From the NCBI GenBank assembly GCA_016125165.1, contig WGMH01000003.1, forward strand, positions 434,001 to 498,000: a stretch of DNA of 64,000 nt, in the 5' to 3' direction. Positions 9,978 to 19,168 of the stretch are shown here, piece after piece. The position numbers and the translations under genes were made by a program. The notes under the pieces are model-generated. The model saw only the letters and a program-made list of their open reading frames with translations. It searched no databases and was not told the DNA's origin. The first letter of the stretch is position 1. Every line of letters begins with the position of its first letter. Source of the stretch: Alphaproteobacteria bacterium (GTDB lineage: Bacteria > Pseudomonadota > Alphaproteobacteria > Micropepsales > Micropepsaceae).

Positions 9978-10871
9978 TTATATTTCAATCCCCGCCAGCC
10001 GCTTCAGCGCTTCGGCGTATTTCGCGGCGGTGCCTTCGATAACATGATCGGGAAGATGCGGACCCGGCGCTCGCTTGTTCCATGTGAGCGTTTCCAGATA
10101 GTCGCGCACGAACTGCTTGTCGTAGCTGGGCGGGCTGGTACCGACCTTGTATTCATCCGCCGGCCAGAAGCGCGAGGAATCCGGCGTCAGCATCTCGTCC
10201 ATCACATAGAGCTTGCCGCTTTCATCGAGACCGAATTCGAGCTTGGTGTCGGCGATGATGATGCCGCGCTCCGCCGCATAGTTCGACGCGTAACGATAGA
10301 TGGCGAGCGTCGCATCGCGCACCTGTTCGGCGAGGTCCGAGCCGATCAGCGAAATCACCGCCTCCATGCTCACATTCTCGTCGTGATCACCCATCGCCGC
10401 CTTGGTAGAGGGCGTGAAGATCGCCTCGGGGAGTTGTTCGGCCTGCCGGAGCCCTTTCGGCAATGCGATACCGCACACAGCACCGCGCGCCTGATAATCC
10501 TTCCAGCCAGAGCCGATCAGATAACCGCGCGCGATCGCTTCCACCGGCAACGGCTTCAGCCCGCGCACGACCACCGAACGCTTCTCATAGAGCGCCACGT
10601 CGGTGCCCTTGGGCAGCACATCGGCCACTTTCGCACCCGTCAAATGGTTGGGCATCAGATGCTGGGTCTTGGCGAACCAGAAGTTCGAGATCTGCGTCAG
10701 CATCTCGCCCTTGCCGGGAATGGGATCGGGCAGGATCACATCGAAGGCCGAAAGCCGGTCTGTCGCGACGATCAGAAGCCGGTCATCGGGCAGCGCATAG
10801 ATGTCGCGCACCTTGCCGCGATATTTGGGCTCCATGCCGGGAATCTGGGACTGGCTGAGACAGGTGGGCAT
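9978..10871 (-). CDS. purC: Phosphoribosylaminoimidazole-succinocarboxamide synthase (SAICAR synthase)
   Basis: A 297-residue protein catalysing ATP-dependent ligation of CAIR with aspartate in purine synthesis. The N-terminal YRGKVRDIY nucleotide-binding motif, the [10 protein letters not shown] segment and the [11 protein letters not shown]-like segment ([11 protein letters not shown]) with the [10 protein letters not shown] motif are all present, typical of the about 300-residue, yeast-like PurC form. The ATG at 10871 is preceded by GGAAG at suitable distance; an upstream ATG at 10910 would add 13 residues without family support. It converges on the AIPR gene with 32 bases between the stops. 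Confidence 0.95.
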   Translation of the reverse strand: MPTCLSQSQIPGMEPKYRGKVRDIYALPDDRLLIVATDRLSAFDVILPDPIPGKGEMLTQISNFWFAKTQHLMPNHLTGAKVADVLPKGTDVALYEKRSVVVRGLKPLPVEAIARGYLIGSGWKDYQARGAVCGIALPKGLRQAEQLPEAIFTPSTKAAMGDHDENVSMEAVISLIGSDLAEQVRDATLAIYRYASNYAAERGIIIADTKLEFGLDESGKLYVMDEMLTPDSSRFWPADEYKVGTSPPSYDKQFVRDYLETLTWNKRAPGPHLPDHVIEGTAAKYAEALKRLAGIEI

Positions 10872-10908
10872 CGTCGCTTCCGAATCGAAAACACGAGTGT
10901 AGAGGATC

Positions 10909-10970
10909 ACGCAGAGGACGCGGAGGGCGCGGAATGCTCATTGCGCTCCGCGACCTTAGCGGCCTCTGCG
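10909..10970 (+). repeat. Imperfect inverted-repeat element upstream of purC
   Basis: The 292-base gap between purC and the DUF1203 gene has no gene. It contains nested inverted repeats: CGCAGAGG (10910-10917) with CCTCTGCG (10963-10970), and inside them CGCGGAG (10920-10926) with CTCCGCG (10946-10952). The 'cgcagagg' arms look like the short GC-rich dispersed palindromes found in many bacterial intergenic regions. Whether copies exist elsewhere cannot be judged here. The rest of the gap (10971-11163) shows nothing I can name. Confidence 0.45.
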
Positions 10971-11163
10971 CGCAAATGCCTTCCTGACGAGATGCCAATC
11001 GCACGAGCAACAGCGCGCAACGATTTTTTGCGTGCACTCCGCGCAAGATTCGAAAACGAATCTCAGATTTCATCTCAGCGACTCAGTGCAACCGCTTCTG
11101 GATTCACACATAATCCAACAATCCCGCTTCATTTGCGCGCCAATGTTTCTGCCGGAAACTGGA

Positions 11164-11628
11164 TTAGCCGCGATCCACGCGCGCGGCGAAGCAGCCGCGG
11201 CGGGCAAAATGCACATGCACATAATCCACAGCGGGATCGGCAAAGAGGCGCTCCAGCAGCGTCTCGATCGCGGTGCCTTCGGTCACATCGGCATCGACTA
11301 TCATGCCTTCGGCGTCGTAGGCGCGGAGCGACAAGAGGCGGCAGCGCAGCTGTTCAGGCACCTCCGTTCCCTTGAAGGCGGCCACCGCCGCCTCGCGCAC
11401 GAAGATCGGGCCGGAGGCACGATAGGGCGAGTCCACAGGTTGGTGCTCGAAGTTCAACAGCAGCAGGCGTTCGCCCGGTTCGGCGTCTGCAAGCGATACC
11501 CGGCAGGGAAAGCCGGGCTTCTCATCGGCCACCACGCGGCGGATGCCCTGCCCGGCCAGTGCCGCGTCTGATAGTGCCATCAGCGGCGCGAAACGTTCGG
11601 AAGGAAGACCTTGAAAGCGGAATGTCAT
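11164..11628 (-). CDS. DUF1203 domain-containing protein
   Basis: A 154-residue protein matching DUF1203 across its length, including the conserved block VVADEKPGFPCRVSLADAEPG and the following LLLNFEHQPVDSPYRASGPIFV. These proteins are cytosolic and of unknown function. The start at 11628 (MTFRFQG) fits the family; a GTG/ATG 12 bases upstream is also open. It is divergent from the pentapeptide-repeat gene. Confidence 0.85.
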   Translation of the reverse strand: MTFRFQGLPSERFAPLMALSDAALAGQGIRRVVADEKPGFPCRVSLADAEPGERLLLLNFEHQPVDSPYRASGPIFVREAAVAAFKGTEVPEQLRCRLLSLRAYDAEGMIVDADVTEGTAIETLLERLFADPAVDYVHVHFARRGCFAARVDRG

Positions 11629-11809
11629 GGTGCGGTCCATCGGGATTTGCGCAGCATGGATCGGGCAAGGCTGCCCTTCGCTCCACCCGGTTCTTGCGCC
11701 GTTTCAAAGCGGGACGGTGCGCCGGAAAGGGGCTACGGATCGCTCCAATCCGGCGCGGCACGGCGATTGCGACACTTCCGGCAGACGTACCGAACCGGGA
11801 CAAGCCGCC

Positions 11810-12262
11810 ATGATGTACCTGCTCGCCTACCTGATGGCCTCCGCCGCCCCCATGCCCGCCGCCGTGCATCACGGCCCCGATCTGGCGGCCATTGAGCGCA
11901 TCCATGCCGGCCAGCGCGATTGCAAGGCGTGCAATCTGGCGGGTGCGGACCTCACCAATCAGTGCGTGAAGGAAGGCAATCTCGCCGGTGCGAATTTCGA
12001 CCGCGCCAACCTGACCTTGATGTGCATGTCCTACGCGAATTTCTCGAACGCCACCTTCCGCGGCACCAACCTTTCGGCCGCGAACCTGGCGCACGCAAAG
12101 CTCGACGGCGCGGATTTCACTGGCGCCATCCTCACCATCACCAGCGTGAAGGGAACGGACCTGACCAGGGTCAAGGGCCTGACACAGAAGCAACTGGATA
12201 CCGCCTGCGGCGACGCGGAGACGAAAGTCCCCGCCGGCATGACCGCGAAGGTCTGCAACTAG
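11810..12262 (+). CDS. Secreted pentapeptide-repeat protein
   Basis: A 150-residue protein with a hydrophobic N-terminal signal sequence (about 18-20 residues) followed by about 16 tandem A(D/N)LXX-type pentapeptides, which should fold as a right-handed quadrilateral beta-helix. Examples are CNLAGADLTNQ and ANFDRANLTL. Four cysteines in the first half and two near the C-terminus suggest an oxidised, exported protein. Exported pentapeptide proteins have no common known role; cytosolic ones include gyrase protectors. A strong terminator follows 33 bases after the stop. The frame is open upstream to 11627 but the signal peptide begins at the ATG pair at 11810/11813. Confidence 0.8.
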   Translation: MMYLLAYLMASAAPMPAAVHHGPDLAAIERIHAGQRDCKACNLAGADLTNQCVKEGNLAGANFDRANLTLMCMSYANFSNATFRGTNLSAANLAHAKLDGADFTGAILTITSVKGTDLTRVKGLTQKQLDTACGDAETKVPAGMTAKVCN

Positions 12263-12294
12263 TTTTGAGTGCCTCCTGACTGACACCAAACTTC

Positions 12295-12330
12295 AACCCC
12301 CGCTCGCGGATGTACCGGGCGGGGGTTTTT
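12295..12330 (+). terminator. Rho-independent terminator after the pentapeptide-repeat gene
   Basis: A perfect 9-bp GC-rich stem (AACCCCCGC 12295-12303, GCGGGGGTT 12319-12327) with a 15-base loop runs into TTTTT at 12326-12330. It terminates the plus-strand gene and lies only nine bases beyond the gcvPB stop on the other strand, where it could act weakly in reverse. Confidence 0.8.
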
Positions 12331-12339
12331 CTTTGTGAC

Positions 12340-13908
12340 CTACTCCGCCGCCTGCGGCAGGTCCTTCGGCTTCCAGCGCAGGATCGGTTTGCGCGCGGCG
12401 GCGGTTTCATCGAGGCGGCGGCGCGGGGCAAGGCGCGGTGCACCACCGAAGCGTTCGGTTTTTCCAGCCTTCGCTTCTTCGGCCATCGTGCGCAGCACGT
12501 GGATGAAGCGGTCCACGGATTCCCTGGATTCGGATTCCGTGGGTTCGATCAGCATCGCGCCGTGCACCACCAGCGGGAAATACATCGTCATCGGGTGATA
12601 GCCCTCGTCGATCATCGCTTTTGCGAAATCAAGTGTGGTAACGCCGGTACCTTCGAGGAACGAGTCATCGAACAGCGCTTCGTGCATGCAGGGCCCGTCG
12701 CCGAACGGCGCACTCATCACATCCTTCAGCGAAGCCAGAATGTAGTTCGCCGAAAGCACCGCATCTTCGGAGGCCTGGCGGATACCGTCCGCGCCGTGAC
12801 TGAGCATGTAAGCGAGCGCGCGCGTGAACATGCCCATCTGGCCATGGAATGCGCACATGCGGCCGAAGGGGTTTGCTCCTTCCGGCAGATCCGCACGGTC
12901 CTCGATCAGGCGGAAGCCTTTGCTGTCATGTACCAGAAGCGGCAGCGGCGCGAACGGTGCCAGCGCCTCGGAGAGCACAACCGGTCCCGCGCCCGGTCCG
13001 CCGCCACCATGCGGCGTGGAGAATGTCTTGTGCAGGTTGATGTGCATCGCGTCGATGCCGAGATCGCCGGGGCGCACACGCCCGGCAATCGCGTTGAAAT
13101 TCGCGCCATCGCAATAGAAGTAAGCACCCGCGCGATGCACATGCTCCGCGATTTCGATGATGCGCTTTTCGAACAAGCCGCAAGTGTTGGGATTGGTGAG
13201 CATGATCGCCGCCACATCGAGACCAAGCTTGGCTTCGAGCGCATCGGCATCGACGTGTCCATCGCCCTTTGCCGGCACTTCATCCACCGTGAAACCGGCG
13301 AACGCCGCGGTGGCGGGATTGGTACCATGCGCGGATTCCGGAACGAGGATGCGCTTGCGATTTTCGCCGCGTGCCTCGATGGCCGCGCGAATGGCCAGAA
13401 GCCCGCACAATTCGCCATGCGCGCCGGCCTTGGGGCTCATGGCCACGGCGGGCATGCCGGTGAGTGTGGTCAGCCAGTTCATCAGCTGCGCAATGGCTTC
13501 CATCGCGCCCTGCACCGTTTTCTGCGGCGCCAGCGGATGGGCATCGGCGAATCCCGGCAGCCGCGCCATCTTCTCGTTCAGGCGCGGATTGTGCTTCATC
13601 GTGCAGGAGCCAAGCGGATAGAGCCCGGCATCGATGGAATAGTTCGTTTGCGAAAGCCGCACATAGTGACGCACGACTTCCGGCTCGGAGAGGCCTGGAA
13701 GCCCGACAGGCCCCTTGCGGCGCATGCCGCCAAGGCGCGCTTCGCTCATTTGAACTTCGGGCAGGTCCACACCTGTCATACCGGGACGGCCCAGTTCGAA
13801 GATCAGCGGTTCTTCATGCATGAGCCCGCGATCGCCGGAGATGGTCGGCAGCTCGTTTGCTTCGATGGTGCCCGGTGCGGTGGGGCGGCCCTGATTGTTC
13901 ATGGTCAT
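12340..13908 (-). CDS. gcvPB: Glycine dehydrogenase (decarboxylating) subunit 2
   Basis: A 522-residue PLP enzyme, the C-terminal half of the split P-protein. With GcvPA it decarboxylates glycine and transfers the aminomethyl group to lipoyl-GcvH. The PLP lysine lies in the NLHKTFSTPHGGGGPG segment, and the CTMKHNPRLNE motif near the N-terminus is typical of GcvPB. Its start shares its A with the gcvPA stop (13908), so the two are translationally coupled in the order gcvPA-gcvPB. It is the last gene of the minus-strand glycine cleavage operon. Split P-protein is usual in some alphaproteobacteria and Gram-positives, while many proteobacteria have a fused GcvP. Confidence 0.95.
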   Translation of the reverse strand: MTMNNQGRPTAPGTIEANELPTISGDRGLMHEEPLIFELGRPGMTGVDLPEVQMSEARLGGMRRKGPVGLPGLSEPEVVRHYVRLSQTNYSIDAGLYPLGSCTMKHNPRLNEKMARLPGFADAHPLAPQKTVQGAMEAIAQLMNWLTTLTGMPAVAMSPKAGAHGELCGLLAIRAAIEARGENRKRILVPESAHGTNPATAAFAGFTVDEVPAKGDGHVDADALEAKLGLDVAAIMLTNPNTCGLFEKRIIEIAEHVHRAGAYFYCDGANFNAIAGRVRPGDLGIDAMHINLHKTFSTPHGGGGPGAGPVVLSEALAPFAPLPLLVHDSKGFRLIEDRADLPEGANPFGRMCAFHGQMGMFTRALAYMLSHGADGIRQASEDAVLSANYILASLKDVMSAPFGDGPCMHEALFDDSFLEGTGVTTLDFAKAMIDEGYHPMTMYFPLVVHGAMLIEPTESESRESVDRFIHVLRTMAEEAKAGKTERFGGAPRLAPRRRLDETAAARKPILRWKPKDLPQAAE

Positions 13909-15251
13909 TACAGAACCTCCGCCAGCGCCTTCGCGAACGCCGCGCAGTCTTCATCGGAATTGGTTTCGGTGGCGGCGACGATCAGAAGATCGCGCACATT
14001 CGGATCATGCGGCAGCAGGCGCGAGACGGGAACGCCCGCGATGACGCCCTTGTCCACCAGCGCATCGACGACTTCGACTGCTGGCTTCGGCAGTTTGATC
14101 GTGAATTCGTTGAAGAAGCTCTGGGTTGCAAGCGAAACGCCTTTCACGGCGGCGAGCTTGTCTGCCAGCGCAGATGCTTTCGCGTGGTTGGTGCGCGCCA
14201 GCCGCCCGAAGCCTTCCTCACCCAGAAGCGAGAGATGGATGGTGAAGGCAAGGCAGCACAATCCGGAATTCGTGCAAATGTTGCTTGTCGCCTTCTCGCG
14301 GCGGATGTGCTGCTCGCGTGTGGAGAGCGTGAGCACGTAGCCGCGCTTGCCTTCGGCATCTACGGTTTCACCCGTGAGGCGGCCCGGCATCTGGCGGAGG
14401 AATTTCTCGCGCGTTGCGAAGAGGCCCACATACGGCCCGCCGAAATTGATGGCATTGCCGATGGACTGGCCTTCGGCGGCTACGATGTCTGCGCCCTGCG
14501 CGCCCGGCGGTTCGATGAGGCCAAGCGAAACGATCTCGGTCACCACCGCGATCAAGAGCGCACCCTTGGCATGCGCCGCTTCGGCAATGGGTTTCAGGTT
14601 GCGGATCAGGCCGAACACATCCGGGCTCTGCACCACGACGCAGGCCGTCTTGTCGTCGATCATCGCGGCGATGTCTTCGGCGGCGCCCGGCGTGACGGGC
14701 GCGCGCACCACTTCGCCCGAAAGCGCGGCGACAGTCTCGACGGTTTCGGCATAATGCGGATGAAGCCCGCCCGAGAGGATTGCCTTGGGGCGGCGCGTCA
14801 CGCGCTGCGCCATCAGCACGGCTTCGGCGGTGGCAGTCGAGCCGTCATAGAGCGAGGCGTTCGCCACTTCCATGCCGGTGAGAAGCGCCACCTGCGTCTG
14901 GAATTCGAACAGATATTGCAGCGTGCCCTGCGCGATTTCCGGCTGATAGGGCGTGTATGAGGTGAGGAATTCGGAACGCTGGATCAGATGATCCACGCTC
15001 GCCGGAACATGGTGGCGATAGGCGCCCGCGCCGCAGAAGAACGGCAGCGATCCGGCGGCGGTCGTTTTTGCCGCGAGGCGCGACATGTGCCGCTCGACTT
15101 CGATCTCACCTTGCGTGTCGGGAAGATCGAACATGCTCCGGCTGACGACGGCAGCTTTCGGTACATCGCGGAACAGCGCATCCATGTCGCGTGCGCCGAT
15201 GCGGTTCAGCATCGCCGCGCGATCATCTGATGTTAGGGGTAGATATCTCAT
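13908..15251 (-). CDS. gcvPA: Glycine dehydrogenase (decarboxylating) subunit 1
   Basis: A 447-residue protein matching the N-terminal half of the P-protein, including [11 protein letters not shown] at the start, [18 protein letters not shown] and the [14 protein letters not shown] segment. It forms the heterotetramer with GcvPB. The ATG at 15251 has a near-perfect AGGAG five bases upstream; a further in-frame start at 15269 lacks this. The palindromic repeat at 15264-15388 begins directly upstream of the ribosome binding site, so translation of gcvPA could be affected by that structure. Confidence 0.95.
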   Translation of the reverse strand: MRYLPLTSDDRAAMLNRIGARDMDALFRDVPKAAVVSRSMFDLPDTQGEIEVERHMSRLAAKTTAAGSLPFFCGAGAYRHHVPASVDHLIQRSEFLTSYTPYQPEIAQGTLQYLFEFQTQVALLTGMEVANASLYDGSTATAEAVLMAQRVTRRPKAILSGGLHPHYAETVETVAALSGEVVRAPVTPGAAEDIAAMIDDKTACVVVQSPDVFGLIRNLKPIAEAAHAKGALLIAVVTEIVSLGLIEPPGAQGADIVAAEGQSIGNAINFGGPYVGLFATREKFLRQMPGRLTGETVDAEGKRGYVLTLSTREQHIRREKATSNICTNSGLCCLAFTIHLSLLGEEGFGRLARTNHAKASALADKLAAVKGVSLATQSFFNEFTIKLPKPAVEVVDALVDKGVIAGVPVSRLLPHDPNVRDLLIVAATETNSDEDCAAFAKALAEVL

Positions 15252-15263
15252 CACAACTCCTAT

Positions 15264-15388
15264 TGTCATGCCCCGCGAATGCGGGCCACCCAGATGGCGA
15301 ATGTCAGCTTTCGAAGAACTGGACCGTCATCACCTGGCATCATCAGGCAAGGCTGCAACTGGGTGGCCCGCATTTGCGGGCCATGACA
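15264..15388 (-). repeat. REP/MITE-like palindromic element inside the gcv operon
   Basis: Two near-perfect 30-bp inverted arms (15264-15293 and 15359-15388) flank a 65-base centre in the gcvH-gcvPA gap. They differ at only about two to three positions. Each arm is itself palindromic (CCCGCATTTGCGGG at 15367-15380 and a variant in the other arm), so each could fold alone or pair with the other. The outer ends read TGTCATG/CATGACA. No coding capacity is evident. This is the pattern of dispersed intergenic REP doublets in GC-rich proteobacteria. One arm ends only one or two bases from the gcvPA Shine-Dalgarno. Confidence 0.75.
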
Positions 15389-15397
15389 GCCAGTTTT

Positions 15398-15772
15398 CTA
15401 CAGCCCCTTCACAAACTCCGCGTATTGGTCGGCGGTCATCAGCTTGGCGAGTTCGCCCTTGTCGGCGATCTTCATTTTGAAGAACCAGCCCTCGCCTTCC
15501 GGGTCGGCGTTCACCTTCGCCGGATCGTCGGCCAACGCGGTATTGCCTTCCGTCACTTCGCCACCGATGGGCGCATAGACTTCGCTTGCCGCCTTCACGC
15601 TTTCGACGACGGCCGCCTCGCCGCCCGCGCCGATATTGCGCCCGGCCTCGGGCACTTCGACGAACACAACATCGCCAAGCTGTTCGGCGGCGTATTTGGT
15701 GATGCCCACGGTGGCGCTGTCGCCATCGATACGGACCCATTCATGCTGATCGGTGAAACGGACTTCGCTCAT
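15398..15772 (-). CDS. gcvH: Glycine cleavage system H protein
   Basis: A 124-residue lipoyl carrier, the usual length. The lipoylation lysine sits in the [12 protein letters not shown] motif at about residue 60. It shuttles the aminomethyl intermediate between the P, T and L proteins. It lies 24 bases after gcvT and 146 bases before gcvPA, the gap being taken by the palindromic repeat. The L protein (lipoamide dehydrogenase) is not in this window. Confidence 0.96.
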   Translation of the reverse strand: MSEVRFTDQHEWVRIDGDSATVGITKYAAEQLGDVVFVEVPEAGRNIGAGGEAAVVESVKAASEVYAPIGGEVTEGNTALADDPAKVNADPEGEGWFFKMKIADKGELAKLMTADQYAEFVKGL

Positions 15773-15796
15773 CGGATGAACCCCACGGTTGTTAAT

Positions 15797-16918
15797 TCAG
15801 TTGGCGCGTTTGTAGCGGTGCGGAAAGAACGGCATCGGCGCGACCTTGGCAGGCATCGGCTTGCCCCTCACGATCAGATCGATGGCCGTTCCATCATTCG
15901 CGAATTCGGTTTCGACATAGCCCATGGCCACCGGCGCATTCAGGCTTGGCCCGAAGCCGCCGCTGGTGATCGTGCCGATCACGCGGCCGGATTTGTCGGC
16001 GATACCGGTGCCTTCGCGTGCGGGCGCGCGTCCATCAGGAAGAATGCCGACGCGCTTTTTCGCGGTCCCGTTGAAGAGCGCATCCATGATCTTTTCGGCA
16101 GCCGGAAAATCCTTGTCCATCTTGCGGCGCTTGCCGACGGACCAGGTGAGGTTTGCCTCGATCGGATTGACGGTCTCATCAATGTCGTGGCCATACAGAC
16201 AGAGCCCCGCTTCAAGGCGCAACGAGTCGCGCGCGCCAAGCCCGATAGGCATAACTTCCGGCTCACCCAGAAGCGCACGGGCGACCTTTTCGCCATCCGT
16301 GCCTTCGATGGATATCTCGTAGCCGTCTTCGCCGGTGTAGCCCGAACGGCTGACGATGGCGGGGCATCCGGCCACATCCATGCGCGCCACCTTCATGAAG
16401 GTGAGCCCAGCGGCAGCAGGCGCATGACGCGCGAGTACCGCTTCCGCCGCCGGCCCCTGCAACGCGAGCAGCGCGCGATCAAAGCGCGTGGTGATCTTGG
16501 CCGAACCACCGAACTTCCCGGCCATGTAGGCATAATCGCCTTCCTTCGTGCCGGCATTGACGACGATATACATCGCACGTTCACCAGCGAGCCTGGAGAA
16601 CATGAAATCATCTTTGATGGTGCCTTCGTCATTCAGCAACAGGCCATAGCGCTGCATGCCTTCCTTCAGGCCGCGCACATCGGCGGGCGTGACATGCTCG
16701 AGCGCGGCGGCGGGATCATCGCCATCGAGGAACGCCTGCCCCATATGCGAAACGTCGAACAGCCCCGCCTTTTCGCGCGTGTGCAGATGCTCCTTCAGGA
16801 TGCCTGCCGGGTATTGCACCGGCATCTCGTAACCGGCGAACGGCACCATCTTACCGCCTAGCTCCAGATGAAGCGCGTAAAGCGGTGTGCGGCGAAGATT
16901 TTCAGAAGTGTCTGTCAT
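15797..16918 (-). CDS. gcvT: Glycine cleavage system aminomethyltransferase (T protein)
   Basis: A 373-residue protein transferring the methylene group to tetrahydrofolate and releasing ammonia. Family motifs include LRRTPLYALH at the N-terminus, GLFDVSHMGQ, and RSGYTGEDGYEIS, with the C-terminal barrel ending in a PFFPHRYKR-like segment. The ATG at 16918 is chosen because upstream codons to 17017 fall within the riboswitch leader and do not match the family. It is the first gene of the operon and lies directly behind the tandem glycine riboswitch. Confidence 0.95.
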   Translation of the reverse strand: MTDTSENLRRTPLYALHLELGGKMVPFAGYEMPVQYPAGILKEHLHTREKAGLFDVSHMGQAFLDGDDPAAALEHVTPADVRGLKEGMQRYGLLLNDEGTIKDDFMFSRLAGERAMYIVVNAGTKEGDYAYMAGKFGGSAKITTRFDRALLALQGPAAEAVLARHAPAAAGLTFMKVARMDVAGCPAIVSRSGYTGEDGYEISIEGTDGEKVARALLGEPEVMPIGLGARDSLRLEAGLCLYGHDIDETVNPIEANLTWSVGKRRKMDKDFPAAEKIMDALFNGTAKKRVGILPDGRAPAREGTGIADKSGRVIGTITSGGFGPSLNAPVAMGYVETEFANDGTAIDLIVRGKPMPAKVAPMPFFPHRYKRAN

Positions 16919-16971
16919 GTCGGTCCGGCATTGGGGTTGATCGCGCATGAGTCCACGACCGGACTCCTGCA

Positions 16972-17198
16972 CCCCTCTGTCATCGGACCTGAGAGATTTC
17001 CCCCGGCATGCCAACACTTGGTCGGCGGCGGGATTACCCCTTCGGTGGGAACAGCTTTCGCTGCCCCGCTTTCCAGATTGTCATCTTCCGCGCGGTCCTT
17101 TTGCCTGAGAGTTTCCGGGGCGGTTGCTCCTTCGGCCTTCGCCTTCGGCTTCGGCCGACAGGTCGGCCTTCACCCAAGACAAACGTCTCCCGCGCGGG
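16972..17198 (-). promoter_or_regulatory. Tandem glycine riboswitch upstream of gcvT
   Basis: Read on the minus strand, two glycine aptamers follow each other. The first (about 17198-17090) has GCGGGAGA, GCCGAAGGAGCAA and then ACTCTCAGGCAAAAGGACCGC. The second (about 17082-16972) has CACCGAAGGGGTAA and ATCTCTCAGGTCCGATGACAGAGG. These are the conserved cores of the cooperative glycine riboswitch. A possible expression platform follows: GAGTCC/GGACTC hairpin (16949-16966), of which the CCGGAC part can instead pair with GTCCGG at 16923-16928, just upstream of the gcvT ATG. Such a switch normally turns the operon on when glycine is abundant; the direction here is inferred. Confidence 0.93.
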
Positions 17199-17310
17199 AT
17201 CGAATGTATGGCCGAGCCGCCTGCGCCTCGCGGCGGAAGGGCTCGTTGCGGTGCATCATAGGGGGCGGCTTTGGCGAGTCAACGCGAAGCCGGGAACCCA
17301 ACCGATTCGC

Positions 17311-19074
17311 TCACATGCGCGCCGGGACTTCGATGCCCAGAAGACCCAGAACCTTGGAAAGCGTGGCCAAAGTGAGCTTGCACAGGCCGAGGCGCGCGGC
17401 CCGCAATTCCACATCGCTTTCCGAGAGAATATGGTGCTCGGAATAGAAGCTGCTGAAAGTCTGGGCGAGCGTGAAGGCATAGTCGCACAGCACGTTCGGC
17501 GCGCGGCGTTCTTCGGCGGTGACCATCGCATCGTGCAGCGCCAGCAGTTGCAGGATCAGGTTGCGCTCTTGCGGCGAACGGATGACGGGAGCGGAGACGG
17601 TGTATCCCGCTTCCTCGGCCCGGCGCAGGATCGACTGAATACGCACCGCCGCATATTGCAGATAGGGGCCGGTCTTGCCTTCAAAGCGTGTGAACCGTTC
17701 AAGGTCGAAGATGTAATCGGACGTCCGATAGTTCACGAGATCCGCAAACTTGATGGCGCCTATCCCGACAATCCGCGCGATATCGGCCCGTTCCTCCGCC
17801 TCGTAGTTGAGACCAATGCCGCTTTCCGAAAGGCGCTTATCCGCTTCAGATTTTGCCATTTCGATGAGGTCGTAGAGCTTCATCGTGCCGCCAGCGCGCG
17901 TGCGGAAACGCTTGCCATCCGGTCCATTCACAGTGCCAAAACCTACATGCTCCAGCAGAGCTTTACCGTTGAGGCCCGCCTTTTCGGCTGCACGAAACAC
18001 CTGCTGAAAATGCAGATGCTGCCCCAAATCCACGACATAAAGGATGAGATCGGGGTTTTGCTCCTGAACGCGATCAACAATCGTCGCCAAGTCTGTCGAA
18101 CCGTAAAGCACGGCACCATCAGACTTGACGAGGATGAGCGGCGGCATTTCCTTCTTGTCACCGTCCTGTGCCACACGAATGACAAGTGCCCCGTCGCTCT
18201 CTTCGGTAATGTGACGAGACTTAAGGTCGTCGATCATCGGCGTCATCAGGTGATTGACGCTCGCCTCGCCTTTCCAAAGATCGAAATGAATGCCGAGGCT
18301 GCCCCACTCGCGCTCAAGCCCGACTTTGGAAACCGAGAAGAAATGTTCCCACAGCGCGCGATAACCGGGGCGGCCCGCCTGCAATTCCGCCGTCGCCTTG
18401 CGGGCTTCTTCCAGCCGTTCGGGATCGGCTTTGCATGCGGCGGAGGCCGCCGGATAGATCTCTTCGAGATCGTCCATCGTCACCGGCGATTGCTCCGGAT
18501 AGGGGCCGGTGAAATTCACGTCGAAATAGAGGGGCGCGATGCCGCGCCGCCCAATCTCGGAAATGAGCTGACCCATCTGCAGGCCCCAATCGCCCAGGTG
18601 CACATCACTGATGACATTCCACCCATTCGCCCGGAACAGACGCTGGAGACTGTCACCAATCACCGAAGACCGCAGGTGACCGACATGCATGGGCTTGGCG
18701 ACATTCGCGCCGCCGAAATCGATCACCGCCGTTTTGCCCTTGCCGGTTTCGGGGGCGCCAAGACTTTCGTCCCGCGCCAGATCGGAACCCCACGCGGCAA
18801 TCGCATTGTCGGTGAGATTGAGGTTGATGAAGCCGGGTCCGGCGATCTCCACCTTCCCGAACAATTCATTCGCCTTCAGCCGCGCGACAACTTTCTCGGC
18901 GATGGCGCGCGGGTTGGCCTTCGCGGCCTTGGCGGCGGCGAGCGCGCCATTGCACTGAAACTGGGCAAGGTCGGGCCGGTCGGATGGTTGAACCGCACCC
19001 ATCGCCGCGGGCAGGCCCTCAGACACGAAGGCATCCCCCACGATTTGCGAGAGTTGTTCAATCAAGGACGTCAT
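17311..19074 (-). CDS. argS: Arginyl-tRNA synthetase
   Basis: A 587-residue class I synthetase charging tRNA-Arg. The HIGH signature appears as MHVGHLRSS, preceded by the ANVAKP segment typical of ArgRS, and the N-terminal additional domain (residues about 1-100) recognises the tRNA D-loop. The KMSK-equivalent loop is the degenerate FRTRAGGTMKL, as usual in ArgRS, and the C-terminal anticodon-binding domain ends near residue 587 with LGIEVPARM. The start at 19074 lies 94 bases from the divergent ispH. Confidence 0.96.
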   Translation of the reverse strand: MTSLIEQLSQIVGDAFVSEGLPAAMGAVQPSDRPDLAQFQCNGALAAAKAAKANPRAIAEKVVARLKANELFGKVEIAGPGFINLNLTDNAIAAWGSDLARDESLGAPETGKGKTAVIDFGGANVAKPMHVGHLRSSVIGDSLQRLFRANGWNVISDVHLGDWGLQMGQLISEIGRRGIAPLYFDVNFTGPYPEQSPVTMDDLEEIYPAASAACKADPERLEEARKATAELQAGRPGYRALWEHFFSVSKVGLEREWGSLGIHFDLWKGEASVNHLMTPMIDDLKSRHITEESDGALVIRVAQDGDKKEMPPLILVKSDGAVLYGSTDLATIVDRVQEQNPDLILYVVDLGQHLHFQQVFRAAEKAGLNGKALLEHVGFGTVNGPDGKRFRTRAGGTMKLYDLIEMAKSEADKRLSESGIGLNYEAEERADIARIVGIGAIKFADLVNYRTSDYIFDLERFTRFEGKTGPYLQYAAVRIQSILRRAEEAGYTVSAPVIRSPQERNLILQLLALHDAMVTAEERRAPNVLCDYAFTLAQTFSSFYSEHHILSESDVELRAARLGLCKLTLATLSKVLGLLGIEVPARM

Positions 19075-19168
19075 GGCTCAACCAAATCCTGCCCAAATGG
19101 GCGCTCATGCTTGACTTTTCCGGCCCGAAAGGCCGACTTCCCCGACACAGGTGCCGAAAGGCGCCGGA

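Noticed and set aside
12310-14340. Plus-strand 676-codon frame opposite gcvPB/gcvPA
   Set aside because: Shadow of the conserved glycine dehydrogenase subunits on the minus strand.
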